Assembly (NCBI GenBank): GCA_963991145.1
Contig: CAXDOZ010000027.1
Location: forward strand, 1 to 24,787
Source: CAXDOZ01 sp963991145
GTDB taxonomy: Bacteria > Bacteroidota > Bacteroidia > Chitinophagales > JABDMM01
Direction: 5' to 3'
DNA length: 24,787 nt
The notes beneath the pieces were generated by a model. That model did no database searches, was not told the origin of the DNA, and saw only the letters and a list, made by a program, of their open reading frames with translations. The position numbers and the translations under genes are program-made. Positions 23,031 to 24,787 of this stretch are shown in pieces; positions within the stretch are counted from its first letter, which is position 1; each line of letters opens with the position of its first letter.

Positions 23031-23913
23031 TACTCCCTTCCTCCCCAACGTTTAATTCCGCTTTTGCGCCAAATGGAATGGCGCAATTATCCTTTATATG
23101 TCCCGCAGGGAAATTGAAGCAAACAGGAAATTCAAAATCCTTAACATGCTCCCAAATTATTTCCTCAGCGTCTTTTCCAAATGGGATGCTATTGTCATTC
23201 ATATCGGTCATGCCGCCTACGATTAGTGCACCTAACTCCTTCCAACGATTCCCTTTTTCAAAACTCTGGGCCATGCGGTCAACGTGATATAGGTACTCGT
23301 CAAGATCCTCAATGAAGAGCCCTTTACCGGAGGCATTCCAACCATATTTTGTGCCTAATAGCGCATATAGGATAGACATATTCCCACCACCAAATTCACC
23401 GGTAAAAACTCCCTGGCGATTGTATTTATGTGCATCAATCTCATAGAATAGAGGCTCCCCGAAAACTGCCTTTCTGATACTTTCAATTGCTCGCTCAGTA
23501 TTTTCTGAATAGCTGATAGGCATGCTGGCATGAAGACTTTGAATTCCCAGGTACTGATTGATCACTGTGTGGAATACCGTTACATCACTATAACCAATGA
23601 ACCACTTAGGTTCCTGAGTAAATCTTGTAAAATCGATCTTATCGATGATCCGAATGCTGCCGTATCCGCCACGCGCACAAAAGATGGCTTTAATTTCAGG
23701 ATCGTCAAGTGCAGCCTGGAGGTCTTGCGCCCTAAGCTCATCGCTTCCAGCAAACTGATTATCCCGCGCTCCGATGGATTTTCCGGGCTCAACTTTCAGG
23801 CCCCAACTCTCCAAAACTCCAATAGCATTTTCCAGTTCACTTAGGTCTATTGCTCTTGCTGTACTAAGAAGTGCAACTCTATCTCCAGATGCCAGATTTG
23901 CCGGTTTCCTCAT
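23014..23913 (-). CDS. LD-carboxypeptidase (peptidase family S66, muramoyltetrapeptide carboxypeptidase)
   Basis: 299 aa, the family's usual size. The enzyme removes the terminal D-alanine from cytoplasmic tetrapeptides released from peptidoglycan, for recycling. The Ser-Glu-His triad is visible: Ser109 in FIGYSDVT (nucleophile elbow), Glu202 in FIEDLDE and His272 in FPAGHIKDN. The conserved ARGGYGSIRIID is at 80-91. There is no signal peptide, consistent with a cytosolic LdcA-type enzyme. The start ATG at 23913 is 50 nt from the divergent metG start. Its 3' end overlaps the ThiE-like gene by 17 nt. Confidence 0.95.
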   Translation of the reverse strand: MRKPANLASGDRVALLSTARAIDLSELENAIGVLESWGLKVEPGKSIGARDNQFAGSDELRAQDLQAALDDPEIKAIFCARGGYGSIRIIDKIDFTRFTQEPKWFIGYSDVTVFHTVINQYLGIQSLHASMPISYSENTERAIESIRKAVFGEPLFYEIDAHKYNRQGVFTGEFGGGNMSILYALLGTKYGWNASGKGLFIEDLDEYLYHVDRMAQSFEKGNRWKELGALIVGGMTDMNDNSIPFGKDAEEIIWEHVKDFEFPVCFNFPAGHIKDNCAIPFGAKAELNVGEEGSIIRFS

Positions 23914-23963
23914 ATGCTCTCAAACTTCTAAAATATTATCGAAATTTGCCGCAGATTCCAAGC

Positions 23964-24787
23964 ATGAGCAATAAAGCATATTCCCGAGTTACAATCACCT
24001 CTGCGCTACCATACGCAAATGGTCCTGTTCATATCGGCCAGCTGGCCGGAGCATATATTCCAGCAGATGTTTACGCACGCTACCAGCGCTTAAAGCGAGG
24101 CGATGACAATGTCCTTTTTATCTGCGGTTCTGATGAGCACGGGATGCCAATTACAATGCGCGCTCGTAAAGAAGAGAAATCTCCTCAGGCAATTGTAGAT
24201 CATTACCACTGCATCATCAAGAAGAGCTTTGAGGAGCTTGGAGTTAGTTTTAATATCTACCATAGAACAAGCGCAGATCTTCATAAGAAAACCGCACAGG
24301 AGTTTTTCCTGAAGCTTTATGAAAAGGGGCTCTTTATTGAGAAAGAAAGCGAGCAGTACTATGATGAAGAGTACAATCAATTTCTCGCCGACAGGTACAT
24401 TATGGGGACCTGCCCCAATTGCGGTTTTGAAGAAGCTTATGGAGACCAATGCGAAAACTGCGGTAAGTCATTAAGTCCTTCAGATCTGATCAATCCACAT
24501 AGTACACTTAGTGGAAATGTACCGGTGAAAAGGAAGACCAGGCATTGGTTCTTGCCGCTTGATTCAATTCAAAAGAATTGGTTGGATAAATGGGGGCGTG
24601 AAGAATCACAAAAAGTAGAGCCATGGAAGCGGAATGTCTACGGTCAGTGCCTTAGCTGGCTTGATCAGGGACTACAGCCCAGAGCGATGACACGCGATCT
24701 TGACTGGGGAGTTTCGGTGCCTTTGGAAGATGCAGATGGAAAGGTGATGTACGTTTGGTTCGATGCGCCAATTGGATACATCAGCGC
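23964..24787 (+). CDS. metG: Methionyl-tRNA synthetase, N-terminal part (cut by window edge)
   Basis: About 274 residues are present; the frame stays open to the window end. It charges tRNA-Met with methionine. The class I HIGH signature is HIGQ within ALPYANGPVHIGQLAGAY (14-31). GSDEHGMPI (55-63) is also typical. A zinc knuckle is present as CPNCG and CENCG (Cys150, Cys153, Cys163, Cys166), which marks the zinc-containing MetG form. The KMSKS loop and anticodon-binding domain lie outside the window. The ATG at 23964 begins MSNKAYSRVTITSALP, matching family starts. It is divergent from the LD-carboxypeptidase across 50 nt. Confidence 0.97.
   Translation, partial: MSNKAYSRVTITSALPYANGPVHIGQLAGAYIPADVYARYQRLKRGDDNVLFICGSDEHGMPITMRARKEEKSPQAIVDHYHCIIKKSFEELGVSFNIYHRTSADLHKKTAQEFFLKLYEKGLFIEKESEQYYDEEYNQFLADRYIMGTCPNCGFEEAYGDQCENCGKSLSPSDLINPHSTLSGNVPVKRKTRHWFLPLDSIQKNWLDKWGREESQKVEPWKRNVYGQCLSWLDQGLQPRAMTRDLDWGVSVPLEDADGKVMYVWFDAPIGYIS

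Noticed and set aside
24090..24449. Minus-strand 119-codon open frame
   Set aside because: It lies entirely within metG, whose motifs are clear, and has no recognisable features.

Overview
The window is from a member of the Bacteroidota. Supporting signs are TonB-dependent receptors with N-terminal carboxypeptidase-regulatory-like domains, a PorV-like protein beside a protein with a type IX secretion (T9SS)-like C-terminus, a single-cysteine ribosomal protein L32, -7 promoter boxes of the Bacteroidota form TAnnTTTG, and a near absence of Shine-Dalgarno sites. A marine Flavobacteriales-type genome is a guess from gene content only. Genes are densely packed. No gene-free stretch reaches 300 bases (the largest gaps are about 135 and 128 bases), and I see no tRNA, rRNA, insertion sequence or CRISPR.

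Left part, minus strand (1-5198): a housekeeping block transcribed right to left, pepA (M17 aminopeptidase) - pdxA (vitamin B6) - DUF177/YceD - rpmF - fabH - efp - accB (cut by the window edge). DUF177-rpmF looks like its own transcription unit, with a -7 box in front and a terminator hairpin before fabH. efp-accB also has its own -7 box. Divergent from pepA are rsmA/ksgA and a D-2-hydroxyacid dehydrogenase, overlapping by 4 nt (5268-6943).

Middle part, plus strand (7021-16186): a 9.1-kb apparent operon with one promoter box and one strong terminator. It encodes a 1249-aa TonB-dependent receptor without a SusD partner, a 1381-aa cysteine-containing exported protein with a T9SS-like C-terminal domain, and a PorV/PorQ-family outer-membrane protein with an acidic insertion. 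This receptor-cargo-PorV cassette is the best candidate here for a poorly described system. It is followed by greA and a HIT-family gene, whose terminator hairpin lies inside the convergent ruvC reading frame, then by a flippase-like membrane protein.

Right part (18630-23030): a thiamine acquisition locus. A minus-strand TPP riboswitch (21103-21176) precedes an 803-aa TonB-dependent receptor. Upstream are a PnuC-family transporter (probable PnuT) and a NadR-like kinase. The riboswitch begins at the kinase stop codon, and a -7 box inside the last kinase codons would start a transcript almost exactly at the aptamer, so the receptor may be regulated apart from transporter and kinase. A divergent ThiE/TenI-like gene with altered active-site residues sits next to it. 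The window ends with an LD-carboxypeptidase and the start of metG.
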